Assembly (NCBI RefSeq): GCF_024199925.1
Contig: NZ_JANADR010000001.1
Coordinates: 4,963,501 to 5,027,500, forward strand
Length of the DNA stretch: 64,000 bases
Direction: 5' to 3'
From: Bradyrhizobium sp. CCGUVB1N3
GTDB lineage: Bacteria > Pseudomonadota > Alphaproteobacteria > Rhizobiales > Xanthobacteraceae
Position numbers and translations under genes: made by a program. The notes below the pieces were generated by a model. That model had not been told where the DNA came from. It ran no database searches and saw nothing but the letters and a program-made list of their open reading frames with translations. Below are positions 1 to 9,029 of the stretch, piece after piece; within the stretch, counting starts at the first letter, position 1; each line of letters begins with the position of its first letter.

Positions 1-645
1 ACGGCCCCAGCGGATCTCTGAGAATACCCGCTCGACGTTCACGGTCAGCGACTGCGTAACGCGGACGACGGCCTGAAAGTCCTGGTGGCTCACGCCTTCG
101 AACAGAATGTCGTTGACCTGACGTACCAATGGGGCAATGCGCTCGACTTCGGCCTCTCCATACGGCGAGAGCGAAACCAGGACGCTGCGGCGGTCCACCT
201 GATGCTGACGCTTGACCAGCAGACCATGCTTGATCAGCCGATTGACTTCTGTCGTCACGTGAGGCGCGGCCAGCCGCACATGCTCGGCAAGATCGCGGAT
301 GGTAACCCCGCTGGCCTTTTGCCGATAGGCGGTCCCAATCAGCACCGCGAATTGACTGCCGGTCAGGTCGAGTGCCTTGCCGAAAACATCCCGGCACCGC
401 AGCAGACCGTCCAGCGCCGTGACCATGGCGTAAAGTCCATCGCGGAAGCCGCGATCATGACCGTCCTTGAGGAAATCTTCCCGCGAGATGGTGATTGGCG
501 GGCTGTAGGCGCCATGATCAGGGCGCGCTGAAGCCGGCGCAGCCCTGCGCGGGCGCGCGTCGCCCCTGCGAACACCCGCCAGCCTCTGCGGGGCACCGCC
601 GCTCGATCGCTTATTGCTCAAATCCGATACCTGTCTGCTTTGCAA
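1..645 (-). CDS. MarR-family transcriptional regulator, C-terminus cut by window edge
   Basis: Reading leftward, the frame gives a winged-helix MarR protein. It has a helical N-terminal part, the core containing TIRDLAEHVRLAAPHVTTEV as recognition helix region, and a wing with QVDRRSVLVSLS. The C-terminal dimerisation helix runs off position 1. No ATG is available near the front. In-frame TTG codons lie at 684, 645 and 621, so the start is uncertain and 645 is a compromise. It diverges from the HpaB-type monooxygenase at 764, and the gap contains a perfect palindrome that is its likely operator. MarR proteins usually repress such neighbours and respond to an aromatic ligand; the ligand here is unknown. 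Confidence 0.8.
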   Translation of the reverse strand, partial: MQSRQVSDLSNKRSSGGAPQRLAGVRRGDARPRRAAPASARPDHGAYSPPITISREDFLKDGHDRGFRDGLYAMVTALDGLLRCRDVFGKALDLTGSQFAVLIGTAYRQKASGVTIRDLAEHVRLAAPHVTTEVNRLIKHGLLVKRQHQVDRRSVLVSLSPYGEAEVERIAPLVRQVNDILFEGVSHQDFQAVVRVTQSLTVNVERVFSEIRWGR

Positions 646-716
646 CGCACTCGATTTTTTAGCACCGTTAAATCCGGCCTCCAATCAATCTATTCCCGGC
701 ACAGTCAGTTGACAGC

Positions 717-738
717 TACATATATATGTACATTATGT
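717..738. promoter_or_regulatory. Candidate MarR operator
   Basis: A perfect 14-base palindrome, TACATATATATGTA (717-730), runs into an imperfect copy, TACATTATGTA (728-738). The site is very AT-rich in GC-rich surroundings and lies 26-47 bases before the monooxygenase start, where a bound MarR dimer would block transcription. Assignment to the divergent regulator is inference from position and symmetry. Confidence 0.6.
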
Positions 739-763
739 ATGTATATCTAGTCAGGAGGCAGGG

Positions 764-2257
764 ATGAGTTTGCAAAAGGTCAGCACCACCGCGCCCAACG
801 GCGCATTCCGTACCGGCGCGGACTTTCTGGCCAATCTCGCGACGACGCCGCGTGCCGTGTTCGTCGATGGCGAACGCATTGCCGATCCGACGGCGCATTC
901 GGCCTTCCGTCAGGGCGCCAGGCAGATTGCCTCTTTGTACGACTTCGCTTTTGCGCCTGAAAATCTTGAGGTCATGACGTATGTGGAACCCGAAACGGGG
1001 TTCCGCGCGCTTCGCTGCTACCAGATTCCGAAGACCCTCGCCGATCTGGCCGCCAAACGCCTCGCCGCCGAAAAGTGGGCCGAACAATCCTTCGGCTTGA
1101 TGGGCAGAACCCCGGATCACGTGGCGAACTTTTTCACCGGATACGCCGCCAAACCATCGGTATTTGCCAAGTCGGGGCCGCAATACGCCGAGCGCGTCGT
1201 CAATTTCTACAAGTATCTTCGTGACCACCATCTATACGTCGCCTACGCAATCGTGCCGCCACAGATCGACCGCAGCAAATCCGCGGCCAACCAGTCCGAA
1301 CCCGATCTCTATGCCGGTGTCGTCCGAGAGGTAGACGGCGGCATCATCGTCAAGGGAGGCCAGCAGCTCGCGACCGGCGGCGTCTTCGCGGACTATCTGC
1401 ATCTCAGCAGCATCCATCCGCTGCAGCCCGGCGACGAGAACTATGCGATCAGCGTTGCGGTCCCGATGAACGCGCCCGGCGTCAAGCTGTTCTCCCGTCG
1501 CGCCTTCGCGATGCAGGCCACCAACTCCTACGATTATCCGCTGACCAGCCGCTTTGACGAGACGGATAGCTTCGTGGTGCTCGATGACGTGTTCGTACCG
1601 TGGGAGCACGTGTTCATCTACCGCGACATCGAACTGTGCCGCGATCAGTGGTGGAAGACCCCGTCGCACACCTACGGAAATCATCAGGCGCAGGCCCGTT
1701 TCGCCACCAAGCTCCGCTTCCTGATGGGCATGGCCAAGCGCATGAACGAAGCGACCGGCAATGACGGCGCCCCGCCGGTCATGGTGCAGATGGGAGAACT
1801 GGCTGCGCTGGCATCGATTGTGGAGGGAATGCTGCTCGCCCAGGAGGCGCTCGCCACTTTTGATGACGAAGGCGTGCTGTGGCCATCCAAGAACATGCTT
1901 TATGCGGTGATGGCATTGCAGGGCGAGATCAATCCGCGCATGATCGACATCGTGCGCGAACTGACCGGGGCAGCGATGATTACCCTGCCCTCTTCGGTCA
2001 AGGACTTTGAAAATCCGGAGAGCGTCCGCGATATCGAGCGTTACTACCGTTCGTCCAACATGAGCGCACGCGACCGCGTTGCCCTGATGCGGATGGCCTG
2101 GGACTTTATTGGCACCGAGTTCGGCAACCGTCACCAGCAATACGAGAAATTCTACGGCGGGGCGTCCTTCATCGTGAAGATGAATATGTTCCGGAACTAC
2201 GACTTCAAACGGGCCGGTGCACTTGTCGATCGCGCGCTAAGCCTTCCACCGATTTGA
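764..2257 (+). CDS. 4-hydroxyphenylacetate 3-monooxygenase (HpaB)-family flavin-dependent hydroxylase
   Basis: The 497-residue product has the length and layout of the HpaB/PvcC family: an acyl-CoA-dehydrogenase-like N-terminal helical domain, a middle beta domain and a C-terminal four-helix bundle. These enzymes use FADH2 supplied by a separate reductase to hydroxylate phenols or related rings. A GGAGG-like ribosome site (tcaggaggcaggg) precedes ATG 764. No flavin reductase is encoded nearby, so reducing power must come from elsewhere. It diverges from a MarR regulator and converges on tctA with a shared terminator. The substrate is not determined; the family also includes members acting on chlorophenols and on non-aromatic acyl substrates. 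Confidence 0.85.
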   Translation: MSLQKVSTTAPNGAFRTGADFLANLATTPRAVFVDGERIADPTAHSAFRQGARQIASLYDFAFAPENLEVMTYVEPETGFRALRCYQIPKTLADLAAKRLAAEKWAEQSFGLMGRTPDHVANFFTGYAAKPSVFAKSGPQYAERVVNFYKYLRDHHLYVAYAIVPPQIDRSKSAANQSEPDLYAGVVREVDGGIIVKGGQQLATGGVFADYLHLSSIHPLQPGDENYAISVAVPMNAPGVKLFSRRAFAMQATNSYDYPLTSRFDETDSFVVLDDVFVPWEHVFIYRDIELCRDQWWKTPSHTYGNHQAQARFATKLRFLMGMAKRMNEATGNDGAPPVMVQMGELAALASIVEGMLLAQEALATFDDEGVLWPSKNMLYAVMALQGEINPRMIDIVRELTGAAMITLPSSVKDFENPESVRDIERYYRSSNMSARDRVALMRMAWDFIGTEFGNRHQQYEKFYGGASFIVKMNMFRNYDFKRAGALVDRALSLPPI

Positions 2258-2288
2258 CGGCAGGCAAATTCATCTGCTTTGATCATTC

Positions 2289-2319
2289 AAATGGCGCCGA
2301 TCGATACGGCGCCATTTTC
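2289..2319. terminator. Bidirectional rho-independent terminator
   Basis: Arms AAATGGCGCC (2289-2298) and GGCGCCATTT (2308-2317) form a perfect stem around a 9-base loop, with A/T tracts on both sides. It sits between the convergent monooxygenase and tctA genes and can end transcripts from both. Confidence 0.8.
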
Positions 2320-2336
2320 CTTGCCGTTCTATCGTC

Positions 2337-3836
2337 TCACTCTTGCAGAGCTTCCTCTCGCTTGTCGCGAATCGACGGAACGACGAGGATGATCAAAAGC
2401 ACGATTGCGGCGATGAGGAAGGACAGGCTGATCGGCTGAGTCACGAATGTGGACGGGTTTCCGCGCGAGATCAGGAGGGCCCGGCGCAGGTTTTCTTCCA
2501 TCATTGGACCGAGAACGAAGCCAAGGATCAACGGCGCCGGCTCGCAATCGAGCTTGATGAAAATGTAGCCGAGCAGGCTGAGCGCGGCCAGAAGGTAGAC
2601 GTCGAAGACATTGTTGCCTGCGGAATAAACACCGATGACGCAGAACGCGAGAATTGCGGGGAATAGCAGCCTGTAGGGAATCTTGAGCAGCTTGATCCAG
2701 ATTCCGACGAGCGGCAGATTCAAGACCAACAGCATCAGGTTCCCGATCCACATCGATGCAATCAGGCCCCAGAACAACGACGGACGCTCGGTCATCACCG
2801 TCGGACCGGGCGTAATGCCCTGCACCATCAGCGCGCCGATCATCAGGGCCATCGTGGGATTCGACGGCACGCCGAGAGTGATCATCGGAATGAACGACGT
2901 TTGCGCGCCGGCGTTGTTGGCCGATTCCGGCCCGGCGACGCCGCGAATGTCGCCGTTGCCGAAATTACGCGGCGGCCTCGCGACCTTCTTTTCCAGCATA
3001 TAGGAGGCGAACGATGCCAGCAGGGCACCGCCGCCAGGCAGCACGCCGAGTATCGATCCCAACGCGGTACCTCGCAATATCGAGGGCGTCGACAGCTTCA
3101 GATCTTCCAGTGACGGAAGCGCCCGGCCGATTGGCTGGGCCGTCACGTCCTGGTCCTGATCGGTCTCGAGATTGCTGACCACTTCCGAGATCCCGAACAA
3201 CGCCATGCTGATGGCAATGAATCCCAGGCCATCCGTTAATTCCGGAATGCCAAAGCTGTACCGCGCTGTTCCCGAATTCAGATCGGTGCCGACCAGGCCA
3301 AGCAGCAGACCCAGCACGACCATGGCGATGGCCTTAATGACCGACCCGCGCGCGAGAACCACAGCAGCGATCAAACCAAACATCATCAACGAGAAATATT
3401 CGGCTGGACCGAAACGGAGGGCCACCTCGGTCAGCAGAGGTGCAAAATAGGCAATGGCGATGGTCGAGACGCAGCCTGCAAAGAACGAGCCGATCGCGGC
3501 TATGCCGAGCGCCGGGCCCGCGCGGCCCAGGCGCGCCATCCTGTATCCGTCAATCGCCGTGACCACTGACGACGATTCGCCGGGAATGTTCACAAGCACG
3601 GCCGTGGTCGAACCACCATATTGCGCGCCGTAATAGATGCCGGCGAGCATGATCAGCGCCGATTCCGGCGGCAAGACAAACGTTATCGGCAGCAGCATGG
3701 CGATGCTTGCAACGGGACCCAGGCCCGGCAGCACGCCGACCAGCGTCCCCAGAAGCACGCCGACGAAACAATACAGCAGGTTTGAAGCACTGAGCGCGAC
3801 GCCGAAGCCAAGCCCGAGATTGGAAAGGATGTCCAT
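2337..3836 (-). CDS. tctA: Tripartite tricarboxylate transporter large permease, TctA family
   Basis: This 499-residue integral membrane protein has about a dozen hydrophobic segments and the family's two conserved loops: an early VGVLPGLGPVASIAMLLP motif and a second GVLPGGGALLASFASY motif near residue 270. TctA carries the substrate across the inner membrane together with the small subunit TctB and a periplasmic TctC receptor. tctB lies immediately upstream with 8 bases between them. The receptor is absent here; a TctC-type gene is located 11 kb away at 15265. Being last in the leftward catabolic operon suggests it imports that pathway's substrate, probably a carboxylate. Confidence 0.93.
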   Translation of the reverse strand: MDILSNLGLGFGVALSASNLLYCFVGVLLGTLVGVLPGLGPVASIAMLLPITFVLPPESALIMLAGIYYGAQYGGSTTAVLVNIPGESSSVVTAIDGYRMARLGRAGPALGIAAIGSFFAGCVSTIAIAYFAPLLTEVALRFGPAEYFSLMMFGLIAAVVLARGSVIKAIAMVVLGLLLGLVGTDLNSGTARYSFGIPELTDGLGFIAISMALFGISEVVSNLETDQDQDVTAQPIGRALPSLEDLKLSTPSILRGTALGSILGVLPGGGALLASFASYMLEKKVARPPRNFGNGDIRGVAGPESANNAGAQTSFIPMITLGVPSNPTMALMIGALMVQGITPGPTVMTERPSLFWGLIASMWIGNLMLLVLNLPLVGIWIKLLKIPYRLLFPAILAFCVIGVYSAGNNVFDVYLLAALSLLGYIFIKLDCEPAPLILGFVLGPMMEENLRRALLISRGNPSTFVTQPISLSFLIAAIVLLIILVVPSIRDKREEALQE

Positions 3837-3844
3837 GGCGGGTC

Positions 3845-4291
3845 CTAGAGCGCAGGCCAGAGAGAGATCGGCAGTTTCAGCGCATAGACGAACAGAGCCG
3901 ACGACAGTGCCGCAAGGAATGCCGCGAGCAGTATTCCTTCACGCCAGCGGAATTCGCGATTGGCAAGCCCTCCCAGCAGCACGAGGACGATCAACGAAAG
4001 GACGAGACCAAGCGGACGCAGCAGCGCACCGAACAGGACGATGGCGCCAAGCAGGCAAACAAGTCCTCGCCAGTTCAGCGCCCGAACGGTATCTTCCGCA
4101 CCCACGATGCTCTTGAAGGTGATCACGACACCTATCAATGCCAGCACGATCCCGAGAATCAGCGGGAAGAAGCCGGCGCCCATTCGCGATGCCGTCCCGA
4201 GGTTGTAACTTGGGGCGAGCACTGCGAAGCCTGTGCCAAAGGCCATAAACAACAGCCCGGACGCAAAGTCCTTTTGACTTTTCACGCGCAT
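3845..4291 (-). CDS. tctB: Tripartite tricarboxylate transporter small permease, TctB family
   Basis: The 148-residue product has four predicted membrane segments and the normal size of TctB. It starts MRVKSQKDFASG, typical of the family, with a charged amphipathic head before the first segment. It pairs with TctA encoded directly downstream. The gap to the upstream aldehyde dehydrogenase remnant is about 110 bases, so it may be transcribed from the same leftward promoter at about 8.85 kb or from a local one. Confidence 0.88.
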   Translation of the reverse strand: MRVKSQKDFASGLLFMAFGTGFAVLAPSYNLGTASRMGAGFFPLILGIVLALIGVVITFKSIVGAEDTVRALNWRGLVCLLGAIVLFGALLRPLGLVLSLIVLVLLGGLANREFRWREGILLAAFLAALSSALFVYALKLPISLWPAL

Positions 4292-4402
4292 CTTTGATTC
4301 TGACCGTCGCTGAAGCCGCGATTTATTGGAAACACCCGGGTTGAAGATAGCCCGACAATCGAGAGGCGCCCGAACGAGTGCCCGTCTTCGCTTGTGTGGT
4401 GA

Positions 4403-5849
4403 TCAGGCCATCTCGTAGCCAATAACGGCCTTGATCTCGAGAAAATCCTCGAGCCCGTAAAGACCCATTTCGCGACCGTTTCCCGACTGCTTGTAGCCGC
4501 CGAACGGCGCCTCGACATCCTGCAGCTTGCCGTGCGGCGCGCCATTCAGATAGACACGCCCCGCACGCAACCGCATCCCCACCCGGCGCGCCTCCTCCAC
4601 GGTCCCGGCCCACACATATCCGGACAGGCCGTAGATCGTGCCATTTGCAATCGCGATCGCGTCGTCTTCGTCCTTGTATGAAATCATCGACAGGACCGGC
4701 CCGAAGATTTCCTGCTGGGCAATCGTCGAGTTCGGATCCACGTCGGCGAAAACCGTCGGCCGCACATAGTAGCCGCGGTTGAGGCCCGCCGGCTGCCCGG
4801 GACCGCCGGTCACCAGCCTGGATCCTTCCTTGATGCCGGCCTCGATCAGGTTCTGCACCCGGTCATATTGCATCTTGCTGACAAGCGGACCCAGTTTGGT
4901 TTCATCTGACAAGGGATCGCCCACCACCACAGCCTCAGCGGTGGCCTTCGCGAGCGCGACCGCTTCTTCCATCTGGTCCTTGTGAATCAACATCCGCGTC
5001 GGCGCCTGACACGATTGGCCGGTGTTGGTGAAGGAACGGAGGACTCCTGCCGGGACGGCCTTTGCAAGATCGGCGCCAGGAAGAATGACGTTGGCGGATT
5101 TTCCTCCCAGTTCCTGATGCACCCGCTTGACCGTATCGGCGGCCGATTTTGCAACCAGGATGCCCGCGCGCGTCGATCCGGTGAACGAAACCATATCGAT
5201 ATCCGGATGCGAAGAAATCGCCTCGCCAACCACCGGGCCATCGCCGTTTACGAGGTTGAAGACTCCCTTCGGCAAGCCCGCCTCATGCAGGACCTCGGTC
5301 AACAGTATCGCGCTGAGGGGCGCAACTTCGCTGGGCTTTGTCACCACCGTGCAGCCTGCCGCCAGTGCGGGAGCGAACTTCGATGCGATCTGGTTGATCG
5401 GCCAGTTCCCAGGGCGTAATGAAGCCACAGACGCCAATTGCCTCGCGCACAATGCGCGTGGTACCCATCATGTGACCGAAATCATAGTCCCGCAGCGTGA
5501 CCCGCGCCTGTTTGAAGTGCGCCAGCGTGGTATCCGCCTGCACCGACTTGGCGAACCACAGCGGTGAACCCATTTCCGCGGTGATGACGGCCGCGATTTC
5601 GTCAAAGCGACGCTCGAACGCCACGATGATGCGGTCGAGCAGATCCAGCCGCTCCTGCTTGCTGGTTTGCGAGAACGACGGAAACGCCGCGCGCGCCGCT
5701 TTCACCGCGCGATCGACGTCCTCGGCGCATCCCAGGCTGATCTGTCCCGTCGGTTCTTCGGTTGCAGGATTGATGACGTCAAACAGGTCGGGCTTGACCG
5801 GATCGACCCATTCGCCATTGATGTAGAACTTGGTGTTGTTCTTGCTCAT
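4403..5849 (-). pseudogene. NAD(P)-dependent aldehyde dehydrogenase, interrupted by a +1 frameshift
   Basis: Two overlapping frames together make one complete aldehyde dehydrogenase of about 480 residues. The first part (from ATG 5849) carries the N-terminal Rossmann half up to GVCGFITPW. The second part continues with [18 protein letters not shown] and contains the catalytic glutamate (HQELGG), the catalytic cysteine ([11 protein letters not shown]) and the C-terminal [15 protein letters not shown] motif. One extra C in the CCC run at 5409-5411 breaks the frame precisely between Trp and Asn of the conserved PWNWP motif. Everything else is well preserved, so the break is very recent or is a sequencing error. 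Its role in the operon would be oxidation of an aldehyde made by the upstream ThDP enzyme. Confidence 0.85.
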
Positions 5850-5897
5850 GATCTGTTCCTGAATCGGTTCAATTTGTCTGACTTCACTTGGGCGAAT

Positions 5898-7673
5898 TCA
5901 CTCGCCGCGGGAAAGCGGAGGGTTGGAATAGCCCGGCGCCACATGGGCATCGATCAAATACGGGCGGCCGGCGCGAACTGCGGCGAGGCCACGCTCGATG
6001 GCAGCCTCGAGCTCGCTGGCAGTCTTCACCGGACCTTCGGACGCAATGCCTTGCGCCTTTGCCATCGCAGCCAGATCAATCACCGGCTCGGCGATGCGCT
6101 GACCGATCCAGCGGTTCTCCGGCGGGCGCCCGCGCATCCGAGCGACGGCTTCCTGATGCAGTTCGTCGTTGAAGTTCGAACGATTGTTGCTGACGATGAA
6201 CAGCGCAGGAATTCCGTAGTGAGCCGCGGTCCACAGGGCCGATACGCCCTGCATGAAATCGCCGTCGCCGAGAACCGCAACCACCGGACGGTTCTGATCC
6301 TTCAGCGCCAACGCGACACCAATCGTAAGGCCAGGACCGGCCGCGAGACCCGCACCGCCGTCATGTCCCATGAAATCCAGGGGATCGCGGAACTGATAGA
6401 CGTCACCAGCCCAACCAATCGTGACATGGGCAAGCGTGAACGTCTGATTGCCACGCACCTTGGCAAGCGCAACCTCGATGTCGCGCGGCCCCATTTCCGT
6501 TTCAGCGTTCGGCGTATAGGCGGGTTTCGGAGCGGTGTTCCGATTGTCGCCTTTCCACAAGCTCTTGCCGGCAAGTCTGGTCTCCAGCACCGTCAGCACG
6601 TCCTCGACGAAGCCGTCTGCGCCAGCAACGACGGGAATGTCGACCGGCGGCAGTGCGAAATAGTCCATGCTCCAGCCGCGATGCAGACTGGCGTCGAGCG
6701 TTACATGGGCAATCTTTGCCGGATAAGCTTCCGTTTTCCGCATCATCTGCAGCAAGACTCCATTGAGATCGACCCAATCGAAGCTGACGATCACATCGGC
6801 TTTGCGTACGGCTTCCTTCGCGGTCGGGCTTAACCAATAAAAGGGCGGCACGGCGTGCAGCTTGTGCTCGGTCGGAAAAATCGCGCGCTCGCGAATGGAG
6901 GTCATTACCGACGCACCAGTCAGCTCGGCAAGCTTGACGCGATTGTCCCATGCCTCGCGCGAACGGCCCCCTCGCCCGAACAGAATCAACGGGTTCTTGG
7001 CGCTGGCCAGCAGTCCGGCCACGGCCTCGATATCTTTCCGGCTCGCGCGCGGCGGCGTGGCGGGCTGATACCGCGTGGTGGATGGTACCTGCATCGGCTC
7101 GTCGAGTTTCTGCTCCTGCAGGCCGGCATCGAGACAGATATAGACCGGGGCGGTCGGCTGGCTGTTGGTGAGTTGCGCACCGCGGAGAAAGGCCTCGACG
7201 ATGCCGTGCGGCGAGCGCGGCTCGTCATCCCATTTGATAAAGTCGCGCAGCAAGGCACCTTGATCCTTGGCCGTATGAATCCAGTCGATCCAGGGTCGAC
7301 GCTTTTCCGGCGCTACAGGACCGGTCGCTCCGATCACGATCATCGGCGCACGATCGCACCATGCATTGAAAATGCCCATGGAGCCGTGCAGGAGACCGAC
7401 ATTGCTGTGCAAGACGCAAGCCATCGCCTTGTCGGTCGCCTTCGCGTAGCCGTGCGCGATCGAAACGACATGATCTTCGTTGAGACACAGCAGCATCTGT
7501 GGCGTTTCATTGCCAAGATTGTTGACCAGGCTGTCGTGGAAGCCGCGGTAGCTGGCCCCCGGGTTCAGCGCGACATAAGGAATATCAAGGACGCGAAGCA
7601 TCTGCGCCGCAACGTCGCTGCCCCATTCGGCTGCATTGGAGGGGGTCACCGCGGGACGTTCAATATTCTTCAT
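5898..7673 (-). CDS. Thiamine diphosphate-dependent decarboxylase/carboligase (benzoylformate decarboxylase/acetolactate synthase superfamily)
   Basis: The 591-residue protein has the three-domain layout of this superfamily. The catalytic glutamate is E66 within LCLNEDHVVSIAHGYA. The central domain follows, and the ThDP/Mg motif runs from GDG at about 469 to NN at 496-497 (GDGDFMQGVSALW to VSNN). The family cleaves or joins 2-oxoacids. It overlaps the start-side gene, an alpha-hydroxyacid dehydrogenase, by 14 bases, so the two are probably translationally coupled and act consecutively: the hydroxyacid is oxidised to a 2-oxoacid, which is then decarboxylated. Whether it is a decarboxylase or a carboligase cannot be settled from sequence. 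Confidence 0.85.
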   Translation of the reverse strand: MKNIERPAVTPSNAAEWGSDVAAQMLRVLDIPYVALNPGASYRGFHDSLVNNLGNETPQMLLCLNEDHVVSIAHGYAKATDKAMACVLHSNVGLLHGSMGIFNAWCDRAPMIVIGATGPVAPEKRRPWIDWIHTAKDQGALLRDFIKWDDEPRSPHGIVEAFLRGAQLTNSQPTAPVYICLDAGLQEQKLDEPMQVPSTTRYQPATPPRASRKDIEAVAGLLASAKNPLILFGRGGRSREAWDNRVKLAELTGASVMTSIRERAIFPTEHKLHAVPPFYWLSPTAKEAVRKADVIVSFDWVDLNGVLLQMMRKTEAYPAKIAHVTLDASLHRGWSMDYFALPPVDIPVVAGADGFVEDVLTVLETRLAGKSLWKGDNRNTAPKPAYTPNAETEMGPRDIEVALAKVRGNQTFTLAHVTIGWAGDVYQFRDPLDFMGHDGGAGLAAGPGLTIGVALALKDQNRPVVAVLGDGDFMQGVSALWTAAHYGIPALFIVSNNRSNFNDELHQEAVARMRGRPPENRWIGQRIAEPVIDLAAMAKAQGIASEGPVKTASELEAAIERGLAAVRAGRPYLIDAHVAPGYSNPPLSRGE

Positions 7674-8805
7674 CGTTCCATACTTCCTCGGTAGGCGCTG
7701 CTGTTCGCCTGGTGCGCAGCGCGGTTCGTTGAGTTAAGGGATTCGACGCGATCGGTGCAGCTTGCCGCAGATAATCTGGACCGAGGTCGGCGAGACCGGG
7801 ACATCCCAGAAGCGCCAGCGACGTTGCGATCTCGTCGTGCAGGATCGTCAGCAGCCGTGATACGCCGGCTGCGCCATTGGCTGCGAGCCCGGCGGCTTGC
7901 GCCTTGCCGATGCCGACGAAATCCGCTCCCAGCGCGATGGCCTTCAGCACATCGGTGCCATGGAGAAAGCCGCCATCGATGAAGATCTTGCAGCGGCCCG
8001 CGGTAGCTTGCGCAACCACCTGAAGCTGATCAAGTGTCGCAGAGGTATGGTCAAGCTGACGGCCGCCGTGATTGGAGATGTACACCACGTCGACGCCGTT
8101 CTCGACACAAAGCGCCGCGTCATCTGCAGTCATGATGCCCTTGAGGATCAGCGGCATTGCGGTTCGGCGACGCAGCCAGCCTATCGTGTCCCAGGTTAGT
8201 GCCGCCTGCTCGCGGGTAATCTGGACGTCATGACGATCGGCAAAGTTGACGCGGTCGACCGCGGCGGCGGAGGAGAAGCCGTTGCTCAGGTCCCTCTCGC
8301 GCCGGCCGTAAACGGCAGAATCGACGGTCATGCACAGCGCAACGCAGCCCGCCCCCTCCGCGCGCCCGACGATACCATCGAGCCAGTTCCGATCGCCGCG
8401 CATATAGAGCTGCAGGACGAGATCGGTCTTTGGAGAGAGCCGCGCAACGTCCTCCAGGGAGGGCTGGGCCATGATACTGAGAAACATCGGCACGCCGGCA
8501 TTCGCGGCAGCTTTCGCACAAGCAAGCGCGGCCTCCGGATCGAAGAGACCGAGAGAGCCGATCGGCGCCAGAAAGATCGGCAAGGATGCAATACGATCGA
8601 AGAAAGGGCGTTCAATCGAAAGTTTGGAGACGTCGCGCAGAACGCGCGGCAAAAACTCGCGTGAATCCAGCGCCATTCTGTTGCGCGCGATCGTCGTCTC
8701 GGTTTCGGAGCCGCCTACGAAATAGTCCCAGACCTCCGGACGGAGCCGACGAGCCGCAAGTCCAAACAGCCCTGCAATCGTGCGCTCGTCATTCGAATGC
8801 TCCAT
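7660..8805 (-). CDS. FMN-dependent alpha-hydroxyacid dehydrogenase/oxidase (LldD/mandelate dehydrogenase family)
   Basis: The 381-residue product is a TIM-barrel FMN enzyme. It has the family's active-site residues: Y28 in DYFVGG, the FMN-contacting lysine K222 in ILKG, and the catalytic histidine H246 with R249 in SNHGGRQ. These enzymes oxidise L-lactate, glycolate, mandelate or related 2-hydroxyacids to 2-oxoacids. It is the first gene of the leftward operon and overlaps the ThDP gene by 14 bases. A 19-base palindrome lies 42-60 bases before its start. The exact hydroxyacid is unknown. The gene order recalls the mandelate pathway but does not prove it. Confidence 0.9.
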   Translation of the reverse strand: MEHSNDERTIAGLFGLAARRLRPEVWDYFVGGSETETTIARNRMALDSREFLPRVLRDVSKLSIERPFFDRIASLPIFLAPIGSLGLFDPEAALACAKAAANAGVPMFLSIMAQPSLEDVARLSPKTDLVLQLYMRGDRNWLDGIVGRAEGAGCVALCMTVDSAVYGRRERDLSNGFSSAAAVDRVNFADRHDVQITREQAALTWDTIGWLRRRTAMPLILKGIMTADDAALCVENGVDVVYISNHGGRQLDHTSATLDQLQVVAQATAGRCKIFIDGGFLHGTDVLKAIALGADFVGIGKAQAAGLAANGAAGVSRLLTILHDEIATSLALLGCPGLADLGPDYLRQAAPIASNPLTQRTALRTRRTAAPTEEVWNDEEY

Positions 8806-8846
8806 GCCCGACTACATCAACCCATCAATTCAGATGTGATGACGTT

Positions 8847-8865
8847 ATGATTGTCAGACAATCAT
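8847..8865. promoter_or_regulatory. Candidate GntR (FCD) operator upstream of the hydroxyacid dehydrogenase operon
   Basis: ATGATTGTCAGACAATCAT is a perfect inverted repeat with 9-base arms around a central A. The TTGTC-N-GACAA core is typical of sites bound by GntR-family regulators with FCD domains. A related sequence occurs at 10411-10426 before the other arm of the cluster. The GntR gene at 9030-9716 lies between them. Confidence 0.65.
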
Positions 8866-9029
8866 GTCAATGATGCGCCTGCGCTTTTGCAGGCCTGCGC
8901 AACGATTGAGCAGCACCGACCCGAACGATGCAAAACTGATTTGAGACACGCGAATGCAAAAACGGTCGAGCGAACGGATCCAGCCCTTCAGGAAGTCGCC
9001 CGCCTGGCCTCCTGCTGAAGTTGACGGGG

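Noticed and set aside
5898..8805. Mandelate degradation genes mdlB and mdlC
   Set aside because: The families and order fit, but the ThDP and FMN families have many other members and no mandelate-specific evidence was seen.
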